Assembly: GCF_027596085.1 (NCBI RefSeq)
Contig: NC_072451.1
Span: 4,166,042 to 4,230,041 of the forward strand
Source of the DNA: Anoplopoma fimbria
Taxonomy: Eukaryota; Chordata; Actinopteri; Perciformes; Anoplopomatidae
Length of the DNA: 64,000 nucleotides
Reading direction: 5' to 3'
Under the pieces are notes generated by a model. It did not search any database. It saw nothing but the letters and a program-made list of their open reading frames with translations, and had not been told where the DNA came from. Both the position numbers and the translations under genes were made by a program. How positions within the stretch are numbered: position 1 is the stretch's first letter; each line of letters begins with the position of its first letter. Below are positions 1-13,183 of the stretch, one piece after another.

Positions 1-3000
1 CTCCCATTAATCTTACAAAAACATTTTCACTCCAGTATTTTCCTCTATACATTTGTTAGATGCTGCCATTTGCTATGAGTCCTGGCAATAATATAATATA
101 ATATTATATACATGTCATATTTTCTATCAACATTTCATTATTTTAAAATACTATCGCCACCTTCTTTAATGCTCAAAAATGTGGTTTCGCTGAGCTGCTT
201 CAAGTGCCAGAAGTCAACAGAAATGAATAACTTAATAATGACCTAGAAAACAAAATTAAACATTTTCTCCTTATGTCCCCAGCAAGTCCGTTAATCATGA
301 CATCATCAAAGGGACTTACTCAAGGGAATTCTGGGAAATGTAGGAACGTTTAATGTTTCAATTTTTACTGTGGATTCAGAAGTAATAATACTCAATTAAG
401 TGACAATTTCAATGCAGGACTTTTACTTGTTTTACTCATTTTATTCTAGTAAAAGATATGAATACTTAATCCACCGCTTTCCATCATGTACTGTACGTTT
501 ATTTTTTTGGCCCATCTCCGATCCTCATCCCAACCCTAGCCCCACCCTTTACCCCAGGCCTCAGACTCCTGCACCATCCTGCCCACCAAACAAACCCTTT
601 CCACCTTCATCGTCGACACCCTCCTGCTTCAGTCTGAGCTCCTTCTTTTACCCCTAAACTGTCAAACACCTGCAGCTGTGGATCCAGCAGACCGCTCGCT
701 CTTGTTTTCCACCTCAGGCAGCAAAACCAATTAGAGTCTCTGACAGTCGGCCACCGAGCTTCTCCTCAAGTTTCCAAACTCTGTTTTTATTTTCTTCTCC
801 CTGTGACCACAAAACAATCTCTTCCATTGACCCGAGTCAGCGCAGGTCAAGCAGGGAGAAGAAGTTGCAGGATACCTCAGTGTTGTTGTGATTCGTTTGT
901 CCCCAGACTGTCCAAAAAAGTTCATGTTCGCCCTTGTTTTTACTTCCAGAAGGACTGTTTTGAGTCTCTGATGTGGTTCATCGGCACCCACAAAAGCATC
1001 TTTGCATTTTCACACAGATGAAATGCAAGAGAGAATTTAACGATAACAGAAAAACCACCAACAGAGTTTGTGTCGGCTTCGTAAACTGAGAATAGACCAG
1101 ACACATATGACCCTTCTGATGTTGTTGATTTCCTTTAGCAGCATGTGTGCGCTTTATTTGAGTTCCCTGATGAGCCATTCAGCTCTGTGGCATTTAGATA
1201 ACAACACTTTCAGATTTTGATTCCATTTGGCAAACACAACAGAAGTAGTTAATGTGATTGTTTCAACTGGAGAAGACGGCATGACGAAATGTTGCGTGAT
1301 TGTCTCAATTTAACAAAGAAGAAACGGGAAGCAACAATAAAAAATCCCAGTATCCATAGCCTTTTCTTTGAATCATCTAATCACCATTCGGAGAGCTAGG
1401 AAACACGTTTCTAATTGTTGGGAAAACCAGTAATTAAATCTAATCTGTATCTGCTGAGGCTTCCCACTGACAAAGAAAGGCTTCTGGAACAAAAAAACGC
1501 CAAAAAAATAATGAGAACAAGTAATCTTGAGCAATAATCTGCAACAATTGCATATACATTCATGTCAGTGTTGCTACTGATTGATGAGAATGAACCCAAA
1601 CAGTGAAGTTGAAGGCCATGAAACCAACAAGTGAGCTTAAAGATGCTAAAGAGCTCAACAGCTCTGAGGGGATCTGAAAACTTGATGCTTTAATTTGACC
1701 TGCAAATATGCTGCATAACAACAATGCTCCAGAAAATGCATATAGTCAAACATGTACCGTATTAGCTTGCAAATCTGCATTTTAGATTAGGCTTACAAGT
1801 CTTATGGTGGGTTCATTCTACGGAAGACAAAGCAACAGGAAAGAAACTTTCCTGGAAACTGGAGCAGAAAACATTTATTTATCGGGAATTTTCTTGTTGA
1901 AACAGGAATTGTTGGGAACACACTATTGTCTTAAATATCATTGTAAGATTTGGAATGATTATTCCAGCTCAAATCATGAAATACTACCCAATACATAAAG
2001 TGGTCCACATACTTTTGGTGATTTAAACTCCATGGTTACAGCCGGTCAGAGCAGGATTTGTAGTGACAACAGGAGGCAGAAGTCAACAACAAGGTCATGT
2101 TTCTGGAGTTTAAATGCTTTAGTCGTCTGTCATGATGGACCGGTGAGTCGCAACGCCGCCGGAGGGAGTTTGTTTTCACAAACAGTCTGTTTTTTTGTCT
2201 CCATATCCACAAGAGACAGAGAGAGAGAGATCGATGCGTCTGGCTGTGGGCGTAATGCTGCTAAAGTTTGCAGATTGGTCTCTTTGATTGTAAGCAGGAG
2301 AAGAAGAAGGAAGATAAGGGATAAAGAGATGACAAACGGAGAGAGGACACAGCGCCCCATCCACACTCAGATTAGGGTAAAGTGAACGTTAGAAGTTTTC
2401 CAGCATCTTTTCAGGCTTAAATATAAATGCCAAATGACTTAGAGAGAACTGGGAGGTGGGAACGTAACCAGGGCATTTCTATTTGATGCCGAGAAAAGGA
2501 AAAGGAAAGAGAGGACCAGAGATAAGTGGATATCCTCTGGGGAGCTACACAAAGACAAAAAGTAAAACCGCTCCCCTCCTTCACCTTCACAGTCTTTCTT
2601 AGACTTCCTCCTCCTCTGTCAAGTTTCTCCTTCTCCCTTCCTCTCATCCACTTTCTCACATCAACTCTTCCTCCGGATCCCAAGAGACACACATAGATCC
2701 GTTATTTGTATTTTTTGAGGGGAGAAAAGGAGGATCTTTACGGGGAGATCAACAGTATACGTCCCATAAAAGTGGTGAACATCATCTGGAAGCTGGGATT
2801 TATATGAGAAGCAGCTCAGCACAATGTCTTTAGTTGTTCTTGACATATATCACAAATAAAGAATGGATTAAATAATTAATCAGAATAGATTTTGAAAGTG
2901 AAAAAGGGCATTATGGTGAAAGTATATCAAGCTAAGTTATGGCTCAAGTTGTTGCAGCAGGATTGATACCATTTGTTACACAGATTTGGCGATTCATTTA

Positions 3001-3239
3001 ACAATTAAACTACTTGAGAATTGATAAAAAATGATCAGAAATCTTTTCAAAATACCACATTAACACACCAAGACCTTGAGGAACACCACAGAAAAAAATC
3101 CATGCAGTGATTTATCGAAGTGTATCCAAAATCCATTCAGACCATTTTATCTCATTTTAGTTTTTGTTAGTTTTACACCTTACTTAATTATTTTATATTT
3201 ACTGTTTGATTATTCATCTGTTGTTCTCATTTTGTTTTT
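1..3239. other. Gene-free region, no recognised feature
   Basis: No exon, RNA gene or clear mobile element was recognised on either strand. A CT/GA-rich patch lies at about 2440-2660 and a short GA run at 2217-2228. Open frames here are short and without protein-like composition. Confidence 0.6.
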
Positions 3240-3340
3240 CGTTTTTTTACTGATGCATCTTGTTGTTGGATTTTCTTCTTTGCTGCTGTAATACTGCAAA
3301 TCACCCCACTGTGGGACTAATAAAGGATCATATTATCCAA
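3240..3340 (+). mobile_element. 3' tail of a fish non-LTR retrotransposon, second copy
   Basis: GCTGCTGTAATACTGCAAAT, CACCCCACTGTGGGACTAAT, AAAGGATCATATTATCC match the core of the copy at 43934-44110. The terminal repeat is short. Orientation is plus. Confidence 0.6.
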
Positions 3341-3599
3341 CATTTTAAGATTTCTGCAAGAATTGCATTTTTCCTGCAATCGGATGGCGAGCACTTCTGT
3401 TCTGTAATCTGCTCAGGGACCCCCTTATTGTCAATATATCAAGGAAAGCATTACATCCTCTGAATGCCCTCGGTCTGTAGTGTTTAGTTCACGAGGATGT
3501 GATTATCCTAGAGGTCACAACAGGTCAATATAAACAGCAACATCAAGTTTTGAAAAATGGTCTCACTATGTGAAATGGCTACTATGTGGCTAACTATCA

Positions 3600-3905
3600 T
3601 CACACATGAATATAATTGGGCTCATTGGATCAACAAAAGTCCAGTCATGCACAATTTATGCAAATACAAGACTGTTCAGGGACCCCAGTGTGCAGAAACC
3701 ATTTTGAGAATAGGCGAACACATTTACTGCATGTAAAAAAACGGTATGGTCTTTGCTTAAAACATGGGGATGACAATAAAGTGGGCATGTCTGTAAAGGG
3801 AATACTGTGTCCACCCATAGAACCCATTTTAATTCAGATATCTAGAGGCATGAGGTCAAAGGAACCCTCCAAAAATTCAGAGATACAAATATCTTTAATC
3901 AAGCA
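3600..3905 (+). repeat. Dispersed fish repeat (ACCCATAGAACCCATTTT type)
   Basis: Words such as AATTTATGCAAATAC, GGGACCCCAGTGTGCAG, GTCTGTAAAGGGAATACTG, CCACCCATAGAACCCATTTT, GATATCTAGAGGCATGAGGT belong to a repeat I know from many percomorph fish. Boundaries are approximate. The reading frame over it is an accident. Confidence 0.45.
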
Positions 3906-4379
3906 TTAAGACTCCGGATCGCCGGTTTCCTCGCCTTCATCAAACTCTTTTGAGATTCAACCAAAATGGCAGAAAATCTGGTTTTGAAAGATGTTTTGAG
4001 TGGCTGTTAATGTGTGAGAAGAAATATCTGGTGAGCTAATGATCAGACTTCAAGCTTTCGAACAACAGCGGCTCTTATCTCAGCTTTAAAAAGCAACATC
4101 TGAAATGAACTCTCATTGAGGAGGAACAAGTTGAAAGCACAACCAAACACAAACGTCCTAACCTCAAAAAAACGCAGATATCCGGACAGGAAGATGGACT
4201 ATGAAATGATTCATGGGAGTGTTATGTTTCACACGGAAATGGTTCAAAGTTCCTGCAACACTCCAGTGAGAAAGTTAAAAGGGGGATGATGGTGGAATAA
4301 AAGACTGGTGACAATGGTTTATATGAGAGCAGAAAGCAAAAAAAAGAACACAAAAGGAGACAAAGGGAAGGGCTGACAG

Positions 4380-4452
4380 AAGAAGGGACGAGGAGGTGAG
4401 AGGGCAGAGTGGTGAGGAGGAGGAGGAAGAGGAGGAGGAGGAGGAGGAGGAT
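4380..4452 (+). repeat. GGA-rich microsatellite
   Basis: GAG/GGA triplet run, purest from about 4415 to 4452, with a purine-rich lead from 4320. The proline-rich minus-strand frame here is a composition effect. Confidence 0.85.
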
Positions 4453-4904
4453 GATGTGGCTTCAGAGACACGGTTGGATGTTCATTCATTCCTCTGTCAG
4501 CTGATAGAAGCATCACAGCTCCTCTCCCTCTGAAGGCCCTCTGAAGGCCCACTGAAGGCCCGCTATCAGCCGACTGCAGCCTTATGGGAGAGAGGAGAAA
4601 GAAAAAAAAAAAAAAAAACCCGAAGTGAAACAGTGAGAAAAGTCACAGTCGGGGTTCGGAAACCGTAAATTCATTATGCAGATTTCTGAGTTAAAATGCC
4701 TCCAATCTGCGAGACTGATTCCTCCTTCATGGCCGCTGTGAGCGTGGAGACGATCCGTCACAGGTTAGCAAGGAGCAGCGGGGTCAGGACAATCGTGTAG
4801 GTTTAGAACAGAGCCTCCTGTTGGATTTTTTAAAGGTGAATATTGTGTGATGAAAATAAACACGAACACAAGAAAATAAACACGAACACACAACACTCAA
4901 GGTC

Positions 4905-4995
<91 letters not shown>

Positions 4996-5002
4996 ACACA
5001 CA
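4905..5002 (+). repeat. (CA)n microsatellite
   Basis: About 98 bases of CA repeat with a single ACT interruption near 4989. The long threonine-histidine or cysteine-valine frames over it are repeat artefacts. Confidence 0.97.
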
Positions 5003-5121
5003 AAACAAATAATAAGCCCTTCATCTTCCTCCCTTGTGGTTTTTGTTTCTGCAGCAGAAACTGTAATCTAAATCACTAATTATAATCAGTGTTTACTAAA
5101 AGCAAGCAAAGCAGAACTGGA

Positions 5122-5123
<2 letters not shown>

Positions 5124-5198
<75 letters not shown>
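5124..5198 (+). repeat. (TA)n microsatellite
   Basis: About 75 bases of TA repeat with one phase slip (TATAATATAT) near 5163. Confidence 0.97.
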
Positions 5199-5199
<1 letters not shown>

Positions 5200-6364
5200 G
5201 CTAATATAACCTTAAGATAGTACATTTAATTTCTACAGCTGCTGCCCGGGCATTGTTCTGCTGATTAAAAAACAATGTAGATGTACTGTGTTGGAAAGAC
5301 AATAGAAAATTTGAGCTGTAAAAAAAGGTCAGATGGAGATTAACGTCAAATTATAGTAAAATATATAGTAAATCATCGCAATGAATATTCAACAGAGTAT
5401 TTCAACCATTAAGGGTGATTTAGAGTTCTAGTTAATATTCTCCTCCACCATTCATTTATAAATTATTTGCATACAGTTTAATTATTGGGACAAAAGATGT
5501 AAATGAAAGCCCATGTTCCATTTATACAATTCATTATTAATGCACGTCAATGACAGTATCGTGTGTCTGCTGAGAGGAAGCAGTGGGAGGATTCTTAAAC
5601 AGACTGAAAATGTTCTTTTTGCATCTGGAGATGGCAGATGTTAGGTCAGACAAAGTCTAATGAAAGTCTGATTAATAAGACTATAAATAATAGAGGGATT
5701 AATAAAGGAATTTTGTTTATATAGTCTAGAAAAGAAGAGAGTTCCTGCTGTTTTTGACACATGATGTTATGAAATATATATATTTAAGATATGAGACAAT
5801 AAAAGGTCAAGAGGAAACACACAACTTATTAGGATTCAACCAAGGTTTACAAAAAATAGCAGATCATGCTGACATTTTTGCCATTTTTTAATATTACCAA
5901 AACTTCCAGAAAACAGCATTTAACTCATTATGTGACACTACTGAAACTAATCTAATTGCTTTTTGAGTTTGCAGCTGGTTCATTTGTGTAAGCTACATTT
6001 AAAGTGTAGTATGTTACAAATATGTAAAGAAAATAATTATTGACATTTAACAGTTAAATGTTTCATGTACTTTACCAATTAATGTTAATACAAATTGGCA
6101 AAGAAGTGAAAGTTCTTGCCACCTTGTTTCTTTTTCAACATTTCAACATTATTAACAGAAAAACACATATGCAACAAAATTATATCTACAACTAAAAATA
6201 ACAAAGAATATGATAGAAAACCTACCTTCTTACCCCCAAAAATGTATTCATTGGGAATTTATCTTGTTATATCATCAAATGACTCATATCAGGTAATAAA
6301 ACCTGCCTTATATGTTTATGTTAATGATTACTATTCATAAGTTCAACACTCAAAATGTATTTAT

Positions 6365-6662
6365 TTTTAAAGAATAGTGTGACATATTAGAAAATATTTG
6401 CTCTCTTGCAAAGAGTTAGCTAATTTTTACACTTTTTTTTTTTGATTGCTATTTAGTAATCTTTAGAGGGGGTAAGCGGATTTTGTTATCAGACAGAGTC
6501 AGGCTAGCTCTTTCCCCCTGTTTCCAGTCATTGTGCTAAGCTAAGCTAACCGGCTGCAGCTTCTTATCCATCATACCGACATGAAAGTGGTATAAATCTT
6601 CAAATCTAGATCTTTGTAAGGAAAATCAGCATATTTCTCAACATGTTGAGCTATTCCTTAAA
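6365..6662 (-). mobile_element. MITE-like dispersed repeat (GCTTAGCTTAGC family), copy 1
   Basis: On the minus strand: an end like GAATAGCTCAACATGTTGAG, then GAAATATGCTGATTTTCC, ATACCACTTTCATGTC, CCGGTTAGCTTAGCTTAGCA, CTGGAAACAGGGGGAAA, TAGCCTGACTCTGTCTGAT. The same ordered words recur at 27955-28215, 55225-55640 and 56335-56485. No coding capacity. Confidence 0.65.
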
Positions 6663-6705
6663 ACTTTCCTGAGTCACTCTCTTGCTGCACTACCACTACT
6701 GTTAT

Positions 6706-6706
6706 G

Positions 6707-6769
<63 letters not shown>
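6706..6769 (+). repeat. (ATT)n microsatellite
   Basis: About 21 ATT units, adjacent to the end of MITE-like copy 1. Confidence 0.97.
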
Positions 6770-6770
<1 letters not shown>

Positions 6771-7286
6771 TTTTCTTCTAATATACAGACTACATATTAG
6801 TACTGAATTCCACTCTTACATTCTTGTCCCAAGGAAAGAATAATTGTCAGATTCATGGGTGTTTCAGTCGATCCCAATCAGCTCATTCTGCTCTGATACG
6901 TTTGTAGAAATCACTCTGAATTGATCAGGATCACTTCAAGCCGCTCGGATTCATTTGCACTCACAGCGGCACAAAGACCCAAATCTTCAGCCGGCGTAAA
7001 TATGGAGCTCAGGAGATTGGAAAGTGGTGATTTGAGTCTGAAATTTAATGTGGGTTTCAAAAGTCAATACGTGAAGTAGACACACACTATGGAAGTGTCA
7101 AGATTGGACAATGTCATCTTAAATCATGTTTGTTAAACCCTTGAAAACCCTTAAAAAGACTAATTTAACACCATTTTTGACTTTTACATGATTACTTCCA
7201 CTAAGCAAAATTATATATATTATACTCCTCTTGAATCCTGGAAGTCTAGGGATAGAAAAGAGTTTTTAAATGATAATTTTGGACAT

Positions 7287-7314
7287 AAAATAATAATAAT
7301 AATAATAATAATAA
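7287..7314 (+). repeat. (AAT)n microsatellite, short
   Basis: About nine AAT units between unique sequences. Confidence 0.9.
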
Positions 7315-8629
7315 TGACATTGGCAGTGCTCTGATTGTGAACAGTTAATTAAGACTGAATGAGAGTGCTTTTGGAGGTCTCGGGTAGCAGGGCGACACAT
7401 CAGCTGATGGATTAAGATAGGTTTGTTTACTCACACAGAGTGGATGAAAGATTACCCATGAGCCTCTGGGTGCCGGGTCGAGACATGCAGACGTAGTCGT
7501 GGGTGGTCAGCGGGTTGACACGGTAACAAGCTGTGAGCCAGCGGCCTTCTGGGAAGACGCAACCATGACAGACTTCAGAGCGAATAAGAAAGACTGAACG
7601 TTCAGACTCATGATTAATGGCTGCTGGTTTAAGAGCAGTGAGGAGGATAAGAGTAAATTATATTGTAGAAGTAGAAAAGTAGCAGGTATCAGAACGGAAA
7701 GATAACAGGTACTATAGAAGTAATATAAAAGGAGCTGTAGAATTATACGTTTGATCTGTGTGTTTTTTGGTTTTGGGCTGCAAAGTAATGAGAAGGTCTG
7801 AGAATCTGAGCAGGAATGAGCCAACAAAAGGGCCGTAGTGAGGAGATGTGAGGCTCCTGGGAAATCAACATAATGAAACCTTCTCACCTGAAAACACAGA
7901 CCGCCGGGCCGCAGAGTGATTGCCTTTCAACTGGTCGGCTGCATCAGATGGGGAAAAAAAACAAAAAAAACGAGCCGGCCACCGTGTGGACCAACACAGA
8001 GTCTTTTGAGTGAGGAGGACTTAAGTGGACTGTAAAGATCTACGAGTGGAGGTAAACATGGAAAGCGGCTGTGCACTGCTCTTTAAAGGAGGAGGAAACA
8101 TTGCACACCTGATGTCTATTTGCAAATCTAACCAGGTGGTCCTCATCTATGAAGATTTTTCTCTGGTAATGATATAAAGACAGATCACACTTACATACTA
8201 AGGGCTGGTTTATGCCATTATATAAACCAAGACTACCGGGGGAACTTCCTAGGATACACTGAGCTCCTCCGTCTGTTTGTATTCATGTCTCATTAATGCA
8301 CATCACTCACTTGGATTCTTCTCCGGAGTCTTTGTTGTTTTTTCGTCTTGCAGGTATCCATATCATGAATTTATTGATCCTATTTTCTGTGGCTCTGCTT
8401 GACGTCCACTGCTACTATCATTAATATCCGCCATTTGTATTATTATTATTATTACTGCTTCTATTGCAGCTAGTATCGGTCCCATTTCTACAATCATTAT
8501 AGCTGTTGTGCAATTATTGTTGTTGCTGCATATCTGTGTTTGTCTCTCTCTCTCTGCCTCTTACATTTTTTTTGGAGGGGAGTCTTTCATTATCTGAATC
8601 GAGTTTAGAAGAATAGATTTGTGTCGTGT

Positions 8630-8706
8630 GCTGTTCAAATTGTAACGCCCCTTGAGGCAATTTTGTGATTTTTGATATTGGGCTGTATAAATAAATAAAT
8701 TGACTT
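8630..8706 (+). mobile_element. Fish retroelement 3' tail (CGCCCCTTGAGGCAATTTTG type)
   Basis: TTGTAACGCCCCTTGAGGCA, ATTTTGTGATTTTTGATATT, GGGCTGTATAAATAAATAAATTGACTT is the typical end of a very common teleost repeat. A related, more decayed copy lies in reverse at 14972-15045. Confidence 0.6.
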
Positions 8707-8759
8707 CATGTTTTGTATGTCGCTGCTGTTTGACCGGCATGTGGTACATGAAAACCATT

Positions 8760-8842
8760 CGTCACTGGTGTTCCAACGCTACAAGCTGCACCCCAGTGAT
8801 CCCAGTGATCCCAGTGATGGGCGTCACTGGTGTTCCAACGCT
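8760..8842 (+). repeat. Spaced 21-base direct repeat with a 9-base triplication between
   Basis: CGTCACTGGTGTTCCAACGCT occurs at 8760-8780 and 8822-8842. Between them CCCAGTGAT is present three times in tandem (8792-8818). A further pair, TATGTCGCTGCTGT, flanks the unit near 8716 and 8886. Confidence 0.85.
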
Positions 8843-11800
8843 ATCACTGTGATTTACGGTTATTCTTTACAAACATGTGCCCCTGGTATGTCGCTGCTGT
8901 GAGCTACACGAGAGTGGCATGCAGCTTAAGTTCAACTGACAGGTGACACTTTACATCATGAGATAGCAGGGCGGGACATGGCTACATATAAGGGCTAAAA
9001 TAGTGCCATGAAAGAAGTTTGCCCATTAACGCTAGCTATAAGCCTGTAGGCATTGTGGGGAATTATCATTCTTGTGCAAAATGCTGGTTGAAGAGCTACA
9101 TCATACCACACTCAGTATAGCCCGTGGAAAAGTAGTCTGATTTGTCAATGGAGCATGAGTGACAGGTTGTTAAAGTCACACTGTAACAGCACATTATTAT
9201 TGTAAGTGGCATATGTCCAGAATCAATAAGAATAATAATCAGTGCATGAGGGTGAAACGTGGAAAGAGCCACCATCTACCATCTCTGACTACAGCGGATG
9301 TGAAGTAACAACCAAATAATGCAGGGATGAATATGAATCAGATCTCATTATAACTGCAGGTGTTTTCTTTCAGCCGTGTGTGAATGTAAACCCTCTAATG
9401 AGAAGTTTGTGTGTTAAATACATGGCACTTTTCATTTGGGCAGAGAAAGTGGTTTATTGTCAGACGGCTGGTGTTCCTGCTGAACGTGATTATGAAATAA
9501 GTCCAGATCTGTGCCATCTGCTCTGGTGGTTTCACTGGTTTTTATTGATCAGAGGAGGCAGAAATGAACCAATGAAGAAAAAAATACTGCTGTAATGACA
9601 ACATGTGTTTTTGTAATTTGGTTTCTGTGAACAAATGTGATTTCAAGATGGCAAGAAATGAAATTCTTGTGTGTTTAGAGTTTGGTGTTTGGAACCAAGT
9701 CACCTGAAAAAGTGTTGGTATTGTAGGTTTCTTAACCCAAATTTTGTTTCATAAATATGATTCATATCTGCCTCGTAACACGCTTGCAGAACCACACAAT
9801 TTCACTTGGTTAGGTTAGGTTAAGGCAACAGAATTACTTGGTTAAGGTAAAAAAAAAAAGATCATGGTATATGTCGAAATAATAAAGAAACAACGTAACT
9901 AGCGTAAATAAATAACATAAATAAATGTATTCGGTTTCTAACCTTTCTTGTGTTTTAATTTAAAACTATGTTTAGATAAATGCTCCCTTTTACATAATCA
10001 ATAATAATGTAAAAAATAATAACATTTACATTCTTTTGGAGCCTAAAATTAGTTTTTTTTACACCAAAGAATGAAGGGAGAGAGTGATGCTACATTCAGA
10101 CATTTTGTCGCTGAAACAAACTGTAAACTTCAAGTCAAAGCATTCACTGAAATTCTAATGATCAACACCATGATTTGTTTCAGGGTGGATCATGATTTAC
10201 AGCCCTTATCGCTGAAACACATCACAGGTAAAAAAAAAAAACAGAAGGCTGCTTATTTTTCACAATTTGTTTGCCATCAGGAATGCATCTCAACGCGGTG
10301 GGAGCCAAAATCAGTCAACTCATAAAATTAAAAAATGCAGACATTACCTGGAAGGAAGCCAGATGAAACCAAAGGGACTTCGGCAGGTACGGCTAGAAAA
10401 GAGAAGGAAGTGAGATAACATATGGGAGATAATCTGGCAAAGAGGTGAATGTTGACAGGGGAGTTTATTCTGGAGCTGATGGCAAACGAGACGCAGGTGT
10501 GAAGGGAGGAGATGGTTTTACTAAAACAGCTGGAAACAAATGGAGTCAGAATAATAAAATGAACATGTCTGTAATAATGCAGGTCGCTTGTTTCATTCCA
10601 CTCACCCTCAAACAAAAAGAACATTTTTAAATTTCCCTAAGAACATGAGTGGCAACAGGTGATGCTTTCTCTCTGCAACATGTTGCCCGATTATCAGGAT
10701 GCATCAGGATGCAGCCTGTCAAGAGGCCCTTCAGTGGCAGGTGTGGCCCCTAAACATCTGCTTACGTTGCTTAATGGGCCGGGGCCGGCTTTTGGCGCTC
10801 ATGCGAATCTCCCCAGATAAATAAAAGGAAAAGAAAACAGCTGAATGCTTCTTGAAAGTCACCGTGCTGCAATCATCTTCCCGTCAAGTCGAAGAGCTTC
10901 GAGACAAATGTTCTGTTTTGTGGAACCAAAGGAGGATTTGCTGAATTTCTGCAGATGTTCTCGACTCTTCTGTACTTTCTAGAAACCAAATATTCCTCCA
11001 TTTCTTGCAGTGATTCTTTTTCTGTTCCTATCAAACTGTTTTTAGAGCGGTGAAAACCCTGAGGAGCGTTGAGCCGTGCCAACTCTTATCAAAACCCCCG
11101 AGACTGGAGCTGAAAACAACAGTCAAACCGCAGCAGGCCTGTTGAACACGGAGACAAGGGGGAGGGTTGTTGTAACAAGCTGCTTTATTGTGTTGGTGGT
11201 GTATTCAGCTGAACCGTGATTGAACATGAAAAGCCCACAAGCAAAACCAGGTTGTTGTTTTCCTTCCCGCGTGAATCCCCAGAGATCTGCTGCACCTTTG
11301 CAACAAAACAATCCTAAACAAATGATCGTAGTCGAGAGGAAAGAGCGGCATAAACAAGAATCAAATGAATTTTGAGGCAAAACAAGACTGATAATGAATC
11401 ATTTAGATTTGAAAAAGGCTGCATAAAGGAGAATCTCCTAGGATGAGATGAAACACAGCCCCTCACACAGCCATACATTTGAATTAAATGGGATTTCCTG
11501 CCAATTTTAGCCTTTGATCAACGCTTGCAGAATCAGAGACATCTTTTAAATCACCTCTCAAAACTTTTTATTAAAACTTGGGTCGACAACATAAGAGAAA
11601 ACAGTAGAAGCAAATTAGAAAGTATCCAAACCAAAAAAGAGCTAACAGCACTAGCTCCAAAAATCACTAAATCTACATAACTTGAAAGGTTTCGTACATA
11701 CAGCTCACACCAGCTTAAATGTTAGAACACTGTTTATTTCCAACAAGATTTATTTGTTCCATTATTGCTAATTATGGTTATATGTGTTGTTCGGTGGGGC

Positions 11801-12569
11801 AAATTTTGTCGTTTGTTTAGGGAGACTTGTTATGCAAGAGGCTTGTCTGTTTCCTTATTCTTTCTGTTACAAAAATGTTTCTTTTTCTGCAGTATTTCTG
11901 TGAATTACTGCCAGAGTGATTCACAAAAGGATTCAAATAAAACAATATAAGACGATGGATCAAACTGTGGTCGAATTGGTCAGACCCCTAAACATACAAC
12001 AACCTGCAACAAAGGGTCATTGGAAGATATACATTTGTTTTAAAAGGCCATAAAAGGTTGAGGACATGGTGGTCATGCCTCTGCCTGTCAGGATTTTTAT
12101 TCATGATTGTTTTTCTTGATTTCAATTGATGCAAATATTTATTAAAGAAACAGCCGAGAGCTTAATTCCTCGTGCTAATTTAGATTGTTGGTGAAAATCC
12201 CCAAATCTGTGCTCACTTCCCATTAAAAGCAAATCAGAACTTTGAATCAGTGTATTAAACTGTCACCATTACTCCACAGAATTATAAAATCAGTGATCGA
12301 TATATAAACCTGTTCAACGGCCTTGTTCCATTACTGTCCGACAGCTTATAATGTACTACAGTACGTTGTTCCATACATCTGACCAGGAGACCAGAAGACA
12401 AATCCCTGCACATTTGTTATGATGGTCAAAGTGAAACTGACTGAGGTGCATCGTCCCGCTCTGAAGGACTCTGAGGCCATTTTTCATTCGGCCCACTGTG
12501 ATGCTTCAGTGTGAGGGACGCCCGTTTTACTGAAATCTGTCTGTGTCTCACGCAGTTCAAAGTCTTGCA

Positions 12570-12730
12570 AACGAACAATCCATCACTGTGACCTCGGGGG
12601 CATAAACAGCATCACTGATGTGTTACAGAGATACAGAGTGAGTAATGGCACCGAGCAGTGGACGACCTTTAACACGCCGTCAACATGGACGATTAGAAAT
12701 ATGAATCCAGGTGTGGGTCTGAATATGGAT
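12570..12730 (+). repeat. Block A of a local A-B-A'...B' duplication
   Basis: 161 bases starting AACGAACAATCCATCACTGT and ending GGGTCTGAATATGGAT. Almost identical to A' at 13031-13183, which lacks 7 bases (AGTAATG) and one base of a GT/G run. Neither copy is coding. Confidence 0.9.
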
Positions 12731-13032
12731 TGAAAGTCCTGTGTATGTTTGAAGCTAACTAGCAGAATTTCACGCCTCAACCTTTTAATTTAATTTCCAT
12801 AAAGTAACCGCCTAACCTTCTCTCTCGTTTTTAGATCCCCTCTCTTGCAGCCTGTTCTTCTCTCCCTCACCTCTACGTAGAGGCAACAAACCCATCTCGA
12901 AGCTTCCCCACATCGCATTCAGCAAAGCGGATGAGCGAAGAGCTTCGCAAATCAACCGTGTTTATCTTTAATCCATCATTAAACGCATCTTGTTGATTGT
13001 GTGATCCTTGCTAGGTGTTTAAGTGAGATTAA
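12730..13032 (+). repeat. Block B of the local duplication
   Basis: About 303 bases starting TTGAAAGTCCTGTGTATG and ending TGTTTAAGTGAGATTAA. Nearly identical to B' at 14159-14465, differing mainly where B has GCGAAGAGCTTCGCAAATC and B' has AATGCAAATGCAGATGCAAA. Sits exactly between A and A'. Confidence 0.9.
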
Positions 13033-13183
13033 CGAACAATCCATCACTGTGACCTCGGGGGCATAAACAGCATCACTGATGTGTTACAGAGATACAGAGT
13101 GGCACCGAGCAGTGGACGACCTTTAACACGCCGTCAACATGGACGATTAGAAATATGAATCCAGGTGGGGTCTGAATATGGAT
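13031..13183 (+). repeat. Block A' of the local duplication
   Basis: 153 bases, direct repeat of block A. Its left border joins block B without spacer; its right flank (GTGATCAGAGCTCTG) is unique and presumably the original right flank of A. Confidence 0.9.

Larger units (their letters stand above)
3906..6364. other. Gene-free region with microsatellites
   Basis: Holds the GGA, CA and TA microsatellites listed separately and a triplicated CTGAAGGCCC word at 4531-4560. 5200-6364 is AT-rich, with nothing else recognised. Confidence 0.6.
6770..12569. other. Gene-free region
   Basis: Apart from the short AAT repeat, the retroelement tail at 8630, the direct repeats at 8760-8842 and a decayed GGTTAGG-family segment near 9805-9960, nothing was recognised. 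No splice-bounded exon with protein-like content was seen. Confidence 0.55.

Noticed and set aside
7507..7887. Minus-strand frame of 126 codons
   Set aside because: Leucine/serine-rich without domain, signal or splice support; not convincing as a gene or exon.
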